Numbered from the stretch's first letter, positions 8,212-17,469 are shown. The stretch: DNA of 49,954 nucleotides from Burkholderiales bacterium (GCA_021300475.1 JAJTDO010000016.1:1-49954), one strand, 5' to 3'. A program made the numbers and translations. The notes: a model not told the origin generated them from the letters alone.

Positions 8212-8751
8212 GTGGTTAAACGCATCATTTCCTATGTACCTGCGGACATCGCTCAACCCGCAGAGTTGGTCAATGCGATTCGCGAACGCCGAGGCGGTCA
8301 TTTGCTGGAACTTGACCGCATGCTGTTGCACAGTGCACCTTTTGCAAAAGGCTGGAATGCCTTCCTGAAAGAGGTACGGCAAAATCTTTCCATCAATGCA
8401 AAGTTGAGAGAGCTTGCCATACTGGCTGTGGCGGTTCTAAATAAAGCTGATTATGAGTTTTTTCAACATGCGCCAGTCTATTTGCAAGCCGGTGGAACAC
8501 AACAGGAATTGTTGGCGCTCAAGAGTCTCGGAATTGCCGGTTACGAACTTGGCGAGTTCAGTCCACTTGAGCAGGAAGTATGCGAACTGGCCGTGTCAAT
8601 GACAAGAGACATCGTTGTGCCTGATCAACTTCTACAAACCCTTAAAAACACATTGGGCGAAACCCAAGTCGTTGAATTGGTCGGTGTAATTTCAACCTAC
8701 AACATGGTGTCACGGTTTCTGGTGGCGCTGAACATTCACCCCAAAACCTGA
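8212..8751 (+). CDS. Carboxymuconolactone decarboxylase family protein
   Basis: A 179-residue, mainly helical protein of the CMD/AhpD superfamily. The core motif around residues 66-84 (RELAILAVAVLNKADYEFFQH) has the conserved Arg-Glu, Tyr-Glu and His of the family. The CxxC pair of AhpD peroxidase-type members is missing, so this is not a thiol-dependent reductase; a decarboxylase or lactonase-like role is possible. Start is GTG at 8212, two bases after the upstream stop. Co-transcription with a carboxylate-binding protein and an acyl reductase suggests a catabolic or modification step on an organic acid, but the substrate is unknown. Confidence 0.8.
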   Translation: MVKRIISYVPADIAQPAELVNAIRERRGGHLLELDRMLLHSAPFAKGWNAFLKEVRQNLSINAKLRELAILAVAVLNKADYEFFQHAPVYLQAGGTQQELLALKSLGIAGYELGEFSPLEQEVCELAVSMTRDIVVPDQLLQTLKNTLGETQVVELVGVISTYNMVSRFLVALNIHPKT

Positions 8752-8790
8752 CCAACACAAGGTCCGCCGCTGGTCTTGAAAGAAAACAAC

Positions 8791-10788
8791 ATGAGCTATT
8801 TCGTCACTGGAGCCACAGGCTTTATCGGTAAACGCCTTGTAAAACGTCTGCTTGAGCAAAACAGGCAAGGCAAAATTTATTTTCTGATTCGGGAAAGCAG
8901 TGCCAGTAAGGCAGAACCCTTGCAGGAATTCTGGGGGGCAGAAAAAGGACGTTGCATCCCTGTTTACGGTGATTTAACCGAATCAGGTCTGGGCATCAGC
9001 GAAGAGGACATTGCACGTTTAAATGGTGAAATTACCCATTTTTTCCATCTCGCTGCCATTTATGATTTGTCAGCACCGGCCGCCAGTCAAATACTGACCA
9101 ATACCGAAGGCACCCGAAACGCGCTCTCAGCGGCCAACGCCATGAAAGCAGGGTGCTTCCATCACACGTCTTCAATTGCAGCCGCAGGCCTGTACCCGGG
9201 AGAATTTTCCGAAGACATGTTTGATGAAGCCACCGTCGGCTTTGACAACCCCTACTACCAAACCAAGCACGACTCTGAGGGCATTGTCCGGAGAGAGGCG
9301 CGCGTACCCTTTCGAATTTATCGCCCCGGCGTCGTGGTGGGCGATTCCGTCACCGGAGAAATGGACAAAATCGACGGCCCCTATTATTTTTTCCGCCTGA
9401 TTCGCGCCATGAGAAAAAAAGTACCCTCGTGGGTGCCCGGCGTGGGCTTGGATGGCGGCTACATTAATTTGGTACCCGTTGATTTCGTGGTGAATGCGAT
9501 GGACCACCTGGCGCATAAAAGCAGCCTGGATGGCCAAACCTTCCACCTGGTTGATCCGAACCCGAAACGCATTGGCGAGGTGCTCAACCTGTTCGCACAG
9601 GCTGCCCGCGCTCCAACAGCCAAGCTCACGGTAGGCACCGGTCTGTTCGACAAATTGCCCGCGCAGGTCAAGAATGCCCTGATCAAGTCGCCTGCAGGCA
9701 TGATGACAAAACGCATCATGGAGCAGTTGGGCATTCCTGAGGCAGTGCTCAGCTTCATTAATTACCCAACCACCTTTGCAACCCGAAAAACCGCCAAGGC
9801 TTTGCGTGGCAGTGGCATTCAGTGCCCACAATTGGAAGACTATGCCAGCACACTCTGGAACTACTGGGAACTGCGCATGGATCCGGAATTCCACCTTGAT
9901 AAAAAAACCGTGCGTGTGGTTAAAAACAAGGTGATTTTAATTACGGGGGGCTCATCCGGTATCGGGTTGGCCACCGCCAGAAAGCTGGCGGCAGCCGGGG
10001 CCACCGTTATTATTTGCGGTCGCGATGTAGAAAAACTTGAAGAAGCGAAAGCGCTGATTGAAGGCGACGGTCACGAATTGCATATTTATCCGGCCAATCT
10101 GGCGGATCTGGAAGATTGCGATCGTTTTGTGGCCTTGCTCCTTGAAGACTTCGGGCGCGTGGACATTCTGGTCAATAACGCCGGGCGTTCAATTCGCCGG
10201 GGAGTGGAGAACAGCTTTGACCGTTTCCATGATCTTGAGCGTACGATACAGTTGAATTACCTTGGCGCATTGCGCGTTACTTACGGCTTACTGCCCGCCA
10301 TGATCAAGAACAGGGCGGGGCATGTCATTAATATCTCTTCAATTGGCGTGCTGACCAATGCACCCCGTTTCTCGGCTTATGTGGCTTCAAAAGCCGCACT
10401 GGACGCATGGACACGTTGCGCCGCGTCGGAATTTGCAGACAGAGGCATCAAATTCACCACCATCAACATGCCTCTGGTTCGCACGCCCATGATTGCGCCC
10501 ACCAAAATTTACAACAATGTTCCAACACTGTCGCCAGAGGACGCCGCCGACCTGATTGCCAACGCCATGGTCAGCAAGCCCGTCAGAATTGCCACCAATC
10601 TGGGCATCCTAGGGCAAATCACCCACGCATTTGCGCCACGGATCGCACAAAAAATCATGAATCGCTCTTACCGTTTGTTCAACGATTCCGAGGCAGCCAA
10701 AGGCAAAAAAGCACCAGAAATTAAAGCGACAGAAAAAACTGTGGAAGAAAAAGCCATGCAGACGCTGTTGAAAGGCGTTCATTTTTAA
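8791..10788 (+). CDS. Alcohol-forming fatty acyl-CoA/ACP reductase, two-domain SDR
   Basis: A 665-residue fusion of two short-chain dehydrogenase domains. The N-terminal extended SDR has TGATGFIG (residues 6-13) and the Tyr155-Lys159 catalytic pair. The C-terminal classical SDR has TGGSSGIG (385-392), NNAG (462-465), Ser516/517 and Tyr530-Lys534. Domain order, length and many recalled motifs (for example SSIGVLTNAPRFSAYVASK and NMPLV-TPMIAPTKIY) match the Marinobacter Maqu_2507 enzyme, which reduces fatty acyl-CoA through the aldehyde to the fatty alcohol using NADPH. The expected product is a long-chain alcohol for wax esters or lipids. ATG at 8791 was chosen; an in-frame TTG at 8776 is possible. 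A terminator follows. Confidence 0.88.
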   Translation: MSYFVTGATGFIGKRLVKRLLEQNRQGKIYFLIRESSASKAEPLQEFWGAEKGRCIPVYGDLTESGLGISEEDIARLNGEITHFFHLAAIYDLSAPAASQILTNTEGTRNALSAANAMKAGCFHHTSSIAAAGLYPGEFSEDMFDEATVGFDNPYYQTKHDSEGIVRREARVPFRIYRPGVVVGDSVTGEMDKIDGPYYFFRLIRAMRKKVPSWVPGVGLDGGYINLVPVDFVVNAMDHLAHKSSLDGQTFHLVDPNPKRIGEVLNLFAQAARAPTAKLTVGTGLFDKLPAQVKNALIKSPAGMMTKRIMEQLGIPEAVLSFINYPTTFATRKTAKALRGSGIQCPQLEDYASTLWNYWELRMDPEFHLDKKTVRVVKNKVILITGGSSGIGLATARKLAAAGATVIICGRDVEKLEEAKALIEGDGHELHIYPANLADLEDCDRFVALLLEDFGRVDILVNNAGRSIRRGVENSFDRFHDLERTIQLNYLGALRVTYGLLPAMIKNRAGHVINISSIGVLTNAPRFSAYVASKAALDAWTRCAASEFADRGIKFTTINMPLVRTPMIAPTKIYNNVPTLSPEDAADLIANAMVSKPVRIATNLGILGQITHAFAPRIAQKIMNRSYRLFNDSEAAKGKKAPEIKATEKTVEEKAMQTLLKGVHF

Positions 10789-10812
10789 AAACATTCAGCT
10801 TCAAGTTCTTTG

Positions 10813-10852
10813 AAAAAGCGCCACACAAAACCCGAGTGTGGCGCTTTTTTTT
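10813..10852 (+). terminator. Rho-independent terminator after the acyl reductase operon
   Basis: A 9-base perfect stem (GCGCCACAC at 10818-10826, GTGTGGCGC at 10836-10844) with a 9-base loop, flanked by five A on the left and eight T on the right. The symmetry would allow some function on both strands, but the nearest minus-strand gene is far away. Confidence 0.9.
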
Positions 10853-10857
10853 CATAT

Positions 10858-10917
10858 CACCCACATGGGTGGTGTAAGTGACAAAACGAACAGACAAGGT
10901 TAACTTGTTTTAAACAA
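10858..10917. promoter_or_regulatory. Two short dyads upstream of the protease gene
   Basis: CACCCA-CA-TGGGTG (10858-10871) and TTGTTT-T-AAACAA (10905-10917) are inverted repeats with perfect 6-base arms, 34 bases apart, in the space between the terminator and the protease start. No convincing -35/-10 pair was found nearby. They may be operator sites for the secreted protease, but short dyads also arise by chance. Confidence 0.3.
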
Positions 10918-11007
10918 CGAATTCATCCTTGAGTGACGGTGTCATAGTATTAAACAGTTTAGATGCCATTGCACTTACCAATAAATCTTAATAAAAACAG
11001 GTTCCTC

Positions 11008-13077
11008 ATGAAAATCCCACGTGGTTTCAAACATTTCATCGGCTCGCTGCTGTTTTGTGCTGTGGCTGGCGGCCAGGCTGCCTGGGCAGACACTGCAGCG
11101 CGCAGGTCTGATGATGTCCTAACCCCCGCAGTTCCGTCACGGGTGCAAGTCGCACTGCCTAAAGCAGTTCGCTCCAATGAAGCCATTGGCTTGCTCAAAA
11201 GTTCTGGAATGATGCCCCAGTGGGCAAACGGTTACGGCATGACAGAGGCAGAGGCCGTCGCAATGTTCAAAAAAGACCCTACGGTCTACGTGGACAAAAA
11301 AGCCAACTTGATGTTCATCGACGTAAAACGCCCGAAAAATGCCTCTGGCAAAGTCGCTGCCGCGTCTGGCATCAACACCGCCACCATTCCATTAAGCGAG
11401 ACTTTTTTACTGCACAGCAAGGCGGGCTCGCCCAGAAAGCTCTACCTCGACTTTAACGGCCATACCACTACAAACACCGATTGGAACGCCTCCTACGGTT
11501 TGAGCACCATCACCAGCCCACCGTTCAGCCTGGACAATGTACCCAACACCTTCAGCGATACAGAGCTTAGCGTCATTCAAAATATCTGGAAGCGGGTGGC
11601 TGAAGACTTTTCCGCCTTCGACATTGACGTAACCACAGAAGAGCCGCCAGCAGACCAGATGACTCGCACCAGCAGTTCAGACAACACCTTTGGTGTGCGC
11701 ATGGTCATTACCAATGACTTCACCGCTTCAACAAACGACCCCTGTCAATGCGGAGGCTTTGCGTATGTGGGCGTATTTGCAGCCACCAATGAAGCCAACA
11801 AGCCAGGGTTTGTCTTTGCAGACAATTTGGGGTTTGACGAGAAAAACATCGCTGAGGCAACCACCCACGAGGCTGGCCACACCATGGGACTTAACCATGA
11901 TGGCACGAACACCTTGGGTTACTATGAGGGGCAGGGCACTGGCATAACAGGTTGGGCGCCCATCATGGGTGTGGGTTACTCGAAAAATCTGGTGCAATGG
12001 AGCAAGGGTGAATATCCCCGGGCAAACAACACCGAGGACGATTATCTTGTCATGCAAAGAAACGGTGTGGTTTTTGCAGCCGACGACCACGGAAATTCAA
12101 TATCGACCGCCACGGCATTGCCTCCAACAGTCAGTAACGGCTTGAACAGTTTCACTGCAGCAGGCGTTATTCAAGGGCCATTGGACATCGACTTTTTCAA
12201 ATTTGATGCGGCTGCCGGTACGGTGACCATCAACGTAACGCCAGCGCTGACTTCACCCAACCTTGATACTCTGATCAGCCTGAAAGACGCTTCGGGTGCG
12301 GAATTGGCTATCAGCAACCCGATTGAAGCGCTGACCTCCAACATCACACTGACGCTGCCTTCCACAGGCTCTTACTACCTGTCCGTAAAAGGAACAGGAA
12401 AAGGCAGTCCGCTGACCACAGGTTACTCTGCCTACGGCAGTATCGGCACGTACTCAGTCAGCATCACAGCACCCATTCCCGGTAACACCACTGCACCTGT
12501 CGCAGCCATTACACCCACGTCCTCTTCTGGTGTGGCACCTCACTCCGTCACTTTCCGAGCAACGGGTTCCACTGGGTCTTCAGCGCTGACGTACCTCTGG
12601 GATTTCGGCGATGGCACAACTGCAACCGGCGCAACGCCTGCCACTAAAATTTACAGTGCTGCAGGTGTGTTTAAAGCCAGTGTGACAGTCAAGGACGCCG
12701 CAGGTCTCACCAATTCGGCCCACTCTGTTGTTACTGTGACAGCGCCCCCTGCAGCGAAATTTGCTTTTGCAGACAACTTCAGGATTGCGGGCCTTCTGGT
12801 CAGGCAAAATAGCCCCGATGGTTATGCCAGGGTCACAATAACCGTGAGGGGCAGCAATGGCGCAGTGGTACCCAATGCGACTGTAGCTGGTAACTGGAGT
12901 GGAATTGTCACGGGCAAGGTGTCAGGCGTAACCAACGCTAAAGGTCAGGTCAGCCTGAACTCTCCAATCACCCCGAATGTAGGAACGTTCACCTTCACCA
13001 TGGGCAGCATCTCAGCACCCACGTTCACTTACGATGCCAACAAGAATAGAAGACAGGGCATTTCCATCAATTTCTAA
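11008..13077 (+). CDS. Secreted metzincin-like metalloprotease with PPC and PKD domains
   Basis: A 689-residue exported protein. The ATG at 11008 gives a clean Sec signal (residues 1-27, ending AWA); the longer frame from 10963 would bury it. The zinc site is HEAGHTMGLNHD (His287, Glu288, His291, His297), with Met320 in PIMGVGY as the Met-turn typical of metzincins. After it come a pre-peptidase C-terminal-like beta domain (about 385-490), a PKD domain (about 497-580, with WDFGDG) and a final Ig-like beta domain. An N-terminal region of about 140 residues may be a propeptide. It probably degrades extracellular protein; C-terminal domains may bind surfaces. It stands alone between two terminators. 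Confidence 0.86.
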   Translation: MKIPRGFKHFIGSLLFCAVAGGQAAWADTAARRSDDVLTPAVPSRVQVALPKAVRSNEAIGLLKSSGMMPQWANGYGMTEAEAVAMFKKDPTVYVDKKANLMFIDVKRPKNASGKVAAASGINTATIPLSETFLLHSKAGSPRKLYLDFNGHTTTNTDWNASYGLSTITSPPFSLDNVPNTFSDTELSVIQNIWKRVAEDFSAFDIDVTTEEPPADQMTRTSSSDNTFGVRMVITNDFTASTNDPCQCGGFAYVGVFAATNEANKPGFVFADNLGFDEKNIAEATTHEAGHTMGLNHDGTNTLGYYEGQGTGITGWAPIMGVGYSKNLVQWSKGEYPRANNTEDDYLVMQRNGVVFAADDHGNSISTATALPPTVSNGLNSFTAAGVIQGPLDIDFFKFDAAAGTVTINVTPALTSPNLDTLISLKDASGAELAISNPIEALTSNITLTLPSTGSYYLSVKGTGKGSPLTTGYSAYGSIGTYSVSITAPIPGNTTAPVAAITPTSSSGVAPHSVTFRATGSTGSSALTYLWDFGDGTTATGATPATKIYSAAGVFKASVTVKDAAGLTNSAHSVVTVTAPPAAKFAFADNFRIAGLLVRQNSPDGYARVTITVRGSNGAVVPNATVAGNWSGIVTGKVSGVTNAKGQVSLNSPITPNVGTFTFTMGSISAPTFTYDANKNRRQGISINF

Positions 13078-13084
13078 AATTAGT

Positions 13085-13109
13085 TTTTGGAATTAATTTC
13101 CAAAATTTT
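13085..13109. terminator. Probable bidirectional terminator between convergent genes
   Basis: An 8-base perfect stem (TTTTGGAA at 13085-13092, TTCCAAAA at 13098-13105) with loop TTAAT lies in the 31-base gap between the protease and glycosyltransferase stops. Four T follow on the plus strand. The stem is A+T-rich, so it is weaker than the other terminators here. Confidence 0.5.
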
Positions 13110-14341
13110 CAGGCTGGGTTCGGAGTTTCCAACAGGGACTCCACCCAAGCCATTTGCTTGGGCAGGCAAACGGTTTTCAAATCGTAGTGTTTTACAACAT
13201 GTGCTCTGGCGGCTTCACCCAAGCGCTTGCGCCGCTCCGGGTCTGCGGCCAGGGCGGCCACCTTTTCCGCCAATGCCTGCGGATTGAAGAAATCGGTTAA
13301 AACGCCGGTTTCGTCGTCAAAAATCACTTCCTCTACAGGCTTGGTTTGACTCGCCACAATCGCGCAACCAGCACTCATGGCCTCCATCAAACTCCAGCTC
13401 AAAACAAACGGATAGGTCAGGTACACGTGCACTGTGGAGATCTGGAGTAACTGTGTAAAATTCCGGCGATCCAGCATTCCCAAGAAATGAATGCGGCTTA
13501 AATCAAGCTTTTCACGAACTTCATCTAAAAAAATCTGTTTCCAGGTTTTTCCACCGTCCGGCTTTTTGCCATAACTGACGCTGTCTCCACCCACAATCAA
13601 TATTCTGGCGTTCGGTCTTAATCGCATTAACTCCGGCAGCGCACGAATGAATTGGTGACAGCCCCTCATAGGTTCCAGATTCCGATTTACAAAGGTAATG
13701 ATCTCATGGGATCTGTCAATGTTACCGACGCGCCCTAAAACCAGCGAAACGGCAGGGTTGGGCTTTATGCTGTCCGTGTCCACTCCGTCATGAATGACGC
13801 TTATTTTTGACTGGAATGCCTTAGGAAACACGCTGGCCTGCCACTGAGTGGGTGCAATACCTGCATCGGCCATGTCCATGTGCAAACGCATATTGACGTT
13901 TTTCATACTCAAACGTGGGGCCATTCCAATGTCTTCAACCTCGAACTCCGGGTCGAAGCCCACATCAGCACCTTTTAAATGGTAAAAAAATTCGCAATAA
14001 ACAGCCAAGCGGGTGTTGGGCCAAACCTCTTTTATAAAAAGACTTTCCCCCCAACCCGGATGAGCAATTACCAGATCAGGCGTGAAACCGCTTTCGCGTA
14101 ACTCCAACATAACCATGTAAGCCGCTTCGGCCCGTATGACTTTTGTTTCCAGATCACCGACCCAAGGGTGGACCCCGGCAGTGCTGCCTTTTTTCGGGCT
14201 GTACTGAACAAGACGGATGGGCGCAGCGGGTTTGTGCGCGTTGATGGTCAGGCCCACCGCTTCGTGGTGCCTGACAAGTTCAGGATACAAGTGCTTGAAT
14301 TGTCCGGGAAAGTTTTGGTGAATGAGTAGAATTTTTTTCAT
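13109..14341 (-). CDS. Glycosyltransferase family 4-type protein
   Basis: A 410-residue GT-B fold glycosyltransferase. The start KKILLIHQNFPGQF resembles the N-terminus of family 4 sugar transferases. The C-terminal domain has a nucleotide-sugar-binding region near HVYLTYPFVLSWSLMEAMSAGC, followed by the EEV-F-D-TG pattern (about residues 335-370). It would transfer a sugar from a nucleotide donor to an exopolysaccharide or surface glycan on the cytoplasmic face. No signal peptide or membrane segment is visible. It lies 15 bases downstream of the glycine-zipper gene on the same strand, so a shared transcript is possible. The acceptor cannot be predicted. Confidence 0.86.
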   Translation of the reverse strand: MKKILLIHQNFPGQFKHLYPELVRHHEAVGLTINAHKPAAPIRLVQYSPKKGSTAGVHPWVGDLETKVIRAEAAYMVMLELRESGFTPDLVIAHPGWGESLFIKEVWPNTRLAVYCEFFYHLKGADVGFDPEFEVEDIGMAPRLSMKNVNMRLHMDMADAGIAPTQWQASVFPKAFQSKISVIHDGVDTDSIKPNPAVSLVLGRVGNIDRSHEIITFVNRNLEPMRGCHQFIRALPELMRLRPNARILIVGGDSVSYGKKPDGGKTWKQIFLDEVREKLDLSRIHFLGMLDRRNFTQLLQISTVHVYLTYPFVLSWSLMEAMSAGCAIVASQTKPVEEVIFDDETGVLTDFFNPQALAEKVAALAADPERRKRLGEAARAHVVKHYDLKTVCLPKQMAWVESLLETPNPA

Positions 14342-14356
14342 TCAATACAACTGCTT

Positions 14357-14833
14357 TCAGCGGGAATAGGGGTAAGGTTGGGGAGGGTACCCCTGATAAG
14401 GCTGAGGCACCACGTATACATATTGGGGTTGCTGATAAACGACTACAGGGGCCGGTTGGTAGTAGACGCTTTGTGGCGCGTAACTTTGGTATTGGTAGGA
14501 ATTGTCGTGATGGCGCCCATGCCCGCGGTGCCCACGGTGACGACCACGATCGTCATCATCGCAGTCTCTGTCATAGCCCCTGCCGTAGCCTCTATCGTAA
14601 TCTCTGCCGCGGCCATAACTTCTGACTTCATAGCCGCCATAAGGGTAGCTCTGGGAAGAGATTCGGTCACCAATGACGGCACCAATGGCAGCGCTGGCAA
14701 TTTTGCCGTTGCCCTTGCCAAATTGGGAGCCAACGGCACCGCCTACGATTGCACCGATGACATCGGCATGGGCGGTGGCTTGAAAAAGAGCGGCTGCAGA
14801 AACAACAGAGGCAAGCAGAAATTTCTTGAACAT
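14357..14833 (-). CDS. Exported glycine-zipper 2TM-type protein
   Basis: A 158-residue protein starting at the ATG at 14833, which has GAGG upstream and opens with a Sec signal (MFKKFLLASVVS..., cleavage after TAHA). The mature start is a glycine zipper (IGAIVGGAVGSQFGKGNG) of the kind that inserts into or packs against membranes. The rest is low complexity: a Arg/Gly/Asp/Tyr/His-rich middle (RGYGRGYDRD, HRGHRGHGRHH) and a Pro/Gln/Tyr/Val-rich tail. It is probably an outer-membrane or envelope protein; the His-rich stretch may bind metal. An open frame reaching 14893 lacks a signal at its start and is not favoured. Confidence 0.8.
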   Translation of the reverse strand: MFKKFLLASVVSAAALFQATAHADVIGAIVGGAVGSQFGKGNGKIASAAIGAVIGDRISSQSYPYGGYEVRSYGRGRDYDRGYGRGYDRDCDDDDRGRHRGHRGHGRHHDNSYQYQSYAPQSVYYQPAPVVVYQQPQYVYVVPQPYQGYPPQPYPYSR

Positions 14834-14938
14834 GACGCACCTCGATTCAGATTTTGAATGAGCATCATCACCTGATGAAGTCTCATAAGCCAATAACGTA
14901 AAGCCGGATTCAACGTTGACGCAAAAACGCTTTTTTTC

Positions 14939-15898
14939 TCAGTCAAAGCGGTGTGTACGCCTCGCCATGTAAAACCATTCCTGACCCGGCTTTGCGTTCG
15001 GGTTGGGGAATACGATCAAACCATCAAATGGTGCGCAAACCGCTTCACCGGATTCACGGTGACCCACGACCTCACCTTTGACAACCTCATCAAAGCTTTT
15101 CCAGACTTTTACAAACTGATCGCCCGGCGCGTCTTTGTCAATGACCTCACACAGGCTCAAGGCCTCGGCTCCTGTCATATAGGTGACGGTTCGCCCCTGA
15201 ATCATGCCAAGGTGCGCCAAGGTATTCAGAATTGCGTTGTAAGCCACCTCGGGGGCGTGTGGATCTTCATGCTGACCACATTCCAGGGTAATTGCATAAC
15301 CGCCGTTTTCACGCATGTATTCTGTGGTGCCAACGCCATATTTAATGTCTGCACTGATGTCATCTACGCTCAGGTCGCCCTTGGCCTGCCTTTGCATGCG
15401 ATTTTTTACACCTTTGGCATAGGTGTCGAGCCAACCGTCCACAAATCGGGTAACCCCGAGTGCGCGTGCCATGGCTTCTTCTTCGCGAGCAAACTTGAAC
15501 GGTTCCAGACGATGTGCGTTGTCTAGCGGGCCGACGAGCGCAAAAGGCACGCCGCCGGTGTGAAATGAATGCAGGTCAAGCAGTACATCGTGGTCAGCGA
15601 GCAACGGGCAGAGCCAGTTTGCAATCCTGTCCTCAAAGTCTTGAGGATCGGCGCGCGGGTAGAGGTTACGATTCAAATTCCTGTCACCCATGCGCTGCTG
15701 CTTTTCATAAGCAAGCGGATTGGTAATGGGAACAAATGTCACGCTGCCCTGAATCAGCGCCAGTTCACCCGACTCAAACTGCTTCATGAGGCGCAAAATT
15801 GCCTTGGTACCGCAGACCTCGTTACCGTGAACTGCACCCGTCACCATCAATTTGATGCCACCCTGTGGCGACGCGTATTGAACTGACTTGAAATGCAT
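14939..15898 (-). CDS. Succinylglutamate desuccinylase/aspartoacylase family hydrolase
   Basis: A 319-residue zinc carboxypeptidase-like amidohydrolase. Zinc ligands are visible in the HGNE motif (His24, Glu27) and in DLHSFH, and the catalytic Glu is likely that in TLECGQHE. Family members remove an acyl group from N-acylated amino acids such as N-acetylaspartate or N-succinylglutamate. There is no signal peptide, so it is cytoplasmic. No arginine succinyltransferase (ast) genes are nearby, so a role as AstE is not supported; a more general deacylase is likely. It is divergent from the monooxygenase gene. Confidence 0.86.
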   Translation of the reverse strand: MHFKSVQYASPQGGIKLMVTGAVHGNEVCGTKAILRLMKQFESGELALIQGSVTFVPITNPLAYEKQQRMGDRNLNRNLYPRADPQDFEDRIANWLCPLLADHDVLLDLHSFHTGGVPFALVGPLDNAHRLEPFKFAREEEAMARALGVTRFVDGWLDTYAKGVKNRMQRQAKGDLSVDDISADIKYGVGTTEYMRENGGYAITLECGQHEDPHAPEVAYNAILNTLAHLGMIQGRTVTYMTGAEALSLCEVIDKDAPGDQFVKVWKSFDEVVKGEVVGHRESGEAVCAPFDGLIVFPNPNAKPGQEWFYMARRTHRFD

Positions 15899-15936
15899 AA
15901 CTGCCCTTTGTAAATTCCTTCACCTGATTGTAGAGG

Positions 15937-15967
15937 TTGCAGCAAAAAACAGGAAATCTGGTATAAA
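15937..15967 (+). promoter_or_regulatory. Candidate promoter for the monooxygenase operon
   Basis: TTGCAG (15937-15942) and TATAAA (15962-15967) are separated by 19 bases, longer than the ideal 17. The predicted start of transcription would leave a leader of about 30 bases before the ATG at 16004. No clear ribosome binding site precedes that ATG. Confidence 0.3.
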
Positions 15968-16003
15968 AACACATGAGACACAACTTATAAGTACAACAAT
16001 ACA

Positions 16004-17452
16004 ATGCGCACAGACGTTATTATCATTGGGGCCGGTTTCGGTGGTTTGGCAATGGCCATTGCCCTGAAAAAAGCGGGTTTTCAAGACTTCCTGATTCTTG
16101 AGCAAGGGCAGTCTGCTGGAGGAACCTGGCGAGACAACCAGTATCCGGGGGCAGCCTGTGATGTTGAATCCCACCTGTACTCCCTGTCGGCTGCGCCGAA
16201 CACGCATTGGTCGAGAAAATTCGGGGCTCAAGCCGAAATCAAGAACTACATCGATAATTGCGTAAAAGAGCAGGGTCTTGCCAACCACATTCGCTACGGT
16301 GTCACAGTCAGCGACGCGACATTCAACGACAACAGCGAACTCTGGAATGTCGCTTGTGAATCTGGAGAGATGTTTACCAGTCAGGTTTTGGTGAGCGCCT
16401 GCGGACAATTGAATCGTCCGGCCTATCCGAAACTCAAAGGTCTGGAGCGATTTAAAGGCCAGGTGTTTCACTCAGCCCGTTGGGACCACACATTCGACCT
16501 CACCGGAAAGCGCGTCGCGGTCATTGGAACCGGTGCCAGCGCAATACAGTTTGTCCCTGAAATAGTGGACAAGGTGGCAAGCCTTACTTTGTTTCAACGC
16601 ACGGCGGCCTGGGTCATCAGCAAAGGAGACCGTCCATTCAACCTTGCAGAAAAATGGGCATTTAAAAACCTGCCATTGCTGGACAATGCCTACCGCGGCC
16701 TCATCTACTGGAAAAATGAGTTCCGCGCCTTGGGGTTCACTCAATTTTCAAAAGCCTTGGAAGTGTTCGCTTTGGAGGCCAAATACATGGCCAAGCGCGA
16801 CATCAAAGACCCGGAAAAGAGAAAAAAAGCCATTCCAGACTATAAAATCGGCTGCAAACGCATCCTGATTTCCAATGAATGGTACAAGGCGCTCAACAAA
16901 AGCAACCTGGATCTGGTCAGCACTGGAATTTCAAATATTTCTGAAAATGCAGTGCACACCACTGACGGTGTGGAGCACGAAGTGGATGCCATTATTTTTG
17001 GTACAGGTTTTAGCAGTACCGAGTTTTTGTCTCCCATGAAAATCCACGGCAGAAACGGACTTGATCTGAACGAGGCCTGGAAAGAGGGCGCCCACGCCTA
17101 CAAAGGCATCACCGTTTCCGGCTTTCCCAACTTTTTCATGCTGTACGGCCCCAATACCAATTTGGCGCACAGCTCCATTATTTTCATGCTGGAATGCCAG
17201 GTGCGGTATGTCATGGATGCCGTCAAATGGCTGAAACAAAGCCGCGCCCGCTCCATTGATGTGAAACCGGAAGCGTTGTCGGCGTTCGACATTCGCACGC
17301 AAAAGAAACTTGAAGGCACCGTCTGGCAATCCGGTTGCAAATCCTGGTACATCACCGAATCAGGGCGAAATGTCTCAAATTGGCCGGGGTTTACATTCAC
17401 TTACCGGTGGCTGACCCGAAAAGTTGAAAAATCGGACTACACAGTACGCTGA
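16004..17452 (+). CDS. Baeyer-Villiger-type flavin monooxygenase
   Basis: A 482-residue class B flavoprotein monooxygenase. The FAD-binding GAGFGG is at residues 9-14 and the NADPH-binding GTGASA at 175-180. Between them lies the Baeyer-Villiger fingerprint FKGQVFHSARWD (residues 150-161; consensus FxGxxxHxxxW-P/D). Such enzymes insert oxygen next to a ketone, giving an ester or lactone, in the cytoplasm with NADPH and O2. The substrate could be a cyclic, steroid-like or aliphatic ketone; sequence does not decide. The next gene begins 17 bases after its stop, so they form an operon. Confidence 0.88.
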   Translation: MRTDVIIIGAGFGGLAMAIALKKAGFQDFLILEQGQSAGGTWRDNQYPGAACDVESHLYSLSAAPNTHWSRKFGAQAEIKNYIDNCVKEQGLANHIRYGVTVSDATFNDNSELWNVACESGEMFTSQVLVSACGQLNRPAYPKLKGLERFKGQVFHSARWDHTFDLTGKRVAVIGTGASAIQFVPEIVDKVASLTLFQRTAAWVISKGDRPFNLAEKWAFKNLPLLDNAYRGLIYWKNEFRALGFTQFSKALEVFALEAKYMAKRDIKDPEKRKKAIPDYKIGCKRILISNEWYKALNKSNLDLVSTGISNISENAVHTTDGVEHEVDAIIFGTGFSSTEFLSPMKIHGRNGLDLNEAWKEGAHAYKGITVSGFPNFFMLYGPNTNLAHSSIIFMLECQVRYVMDAVKWLKQSRARSIDVKPEALSAFDIRTQKKLEGTVWQSGCKSWYITESGRNVSNWPGFTFTYRWLTRKVEKSDYTVR

Positions 17453-17469
17453 TTTTTAAAGGAATTTAC

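Noticed and set aside
9172-9894. 240-codon open frame on the minus strand
   Set aside because: Antisense within the acyl reductase gene, which matches a known enzyme over its full length.
15920-16471. 183-codon open frame on the minus strand
   Set aside because: Antisense to the FAD-binding part of the monooxygenase and spans its promoter; no motif.
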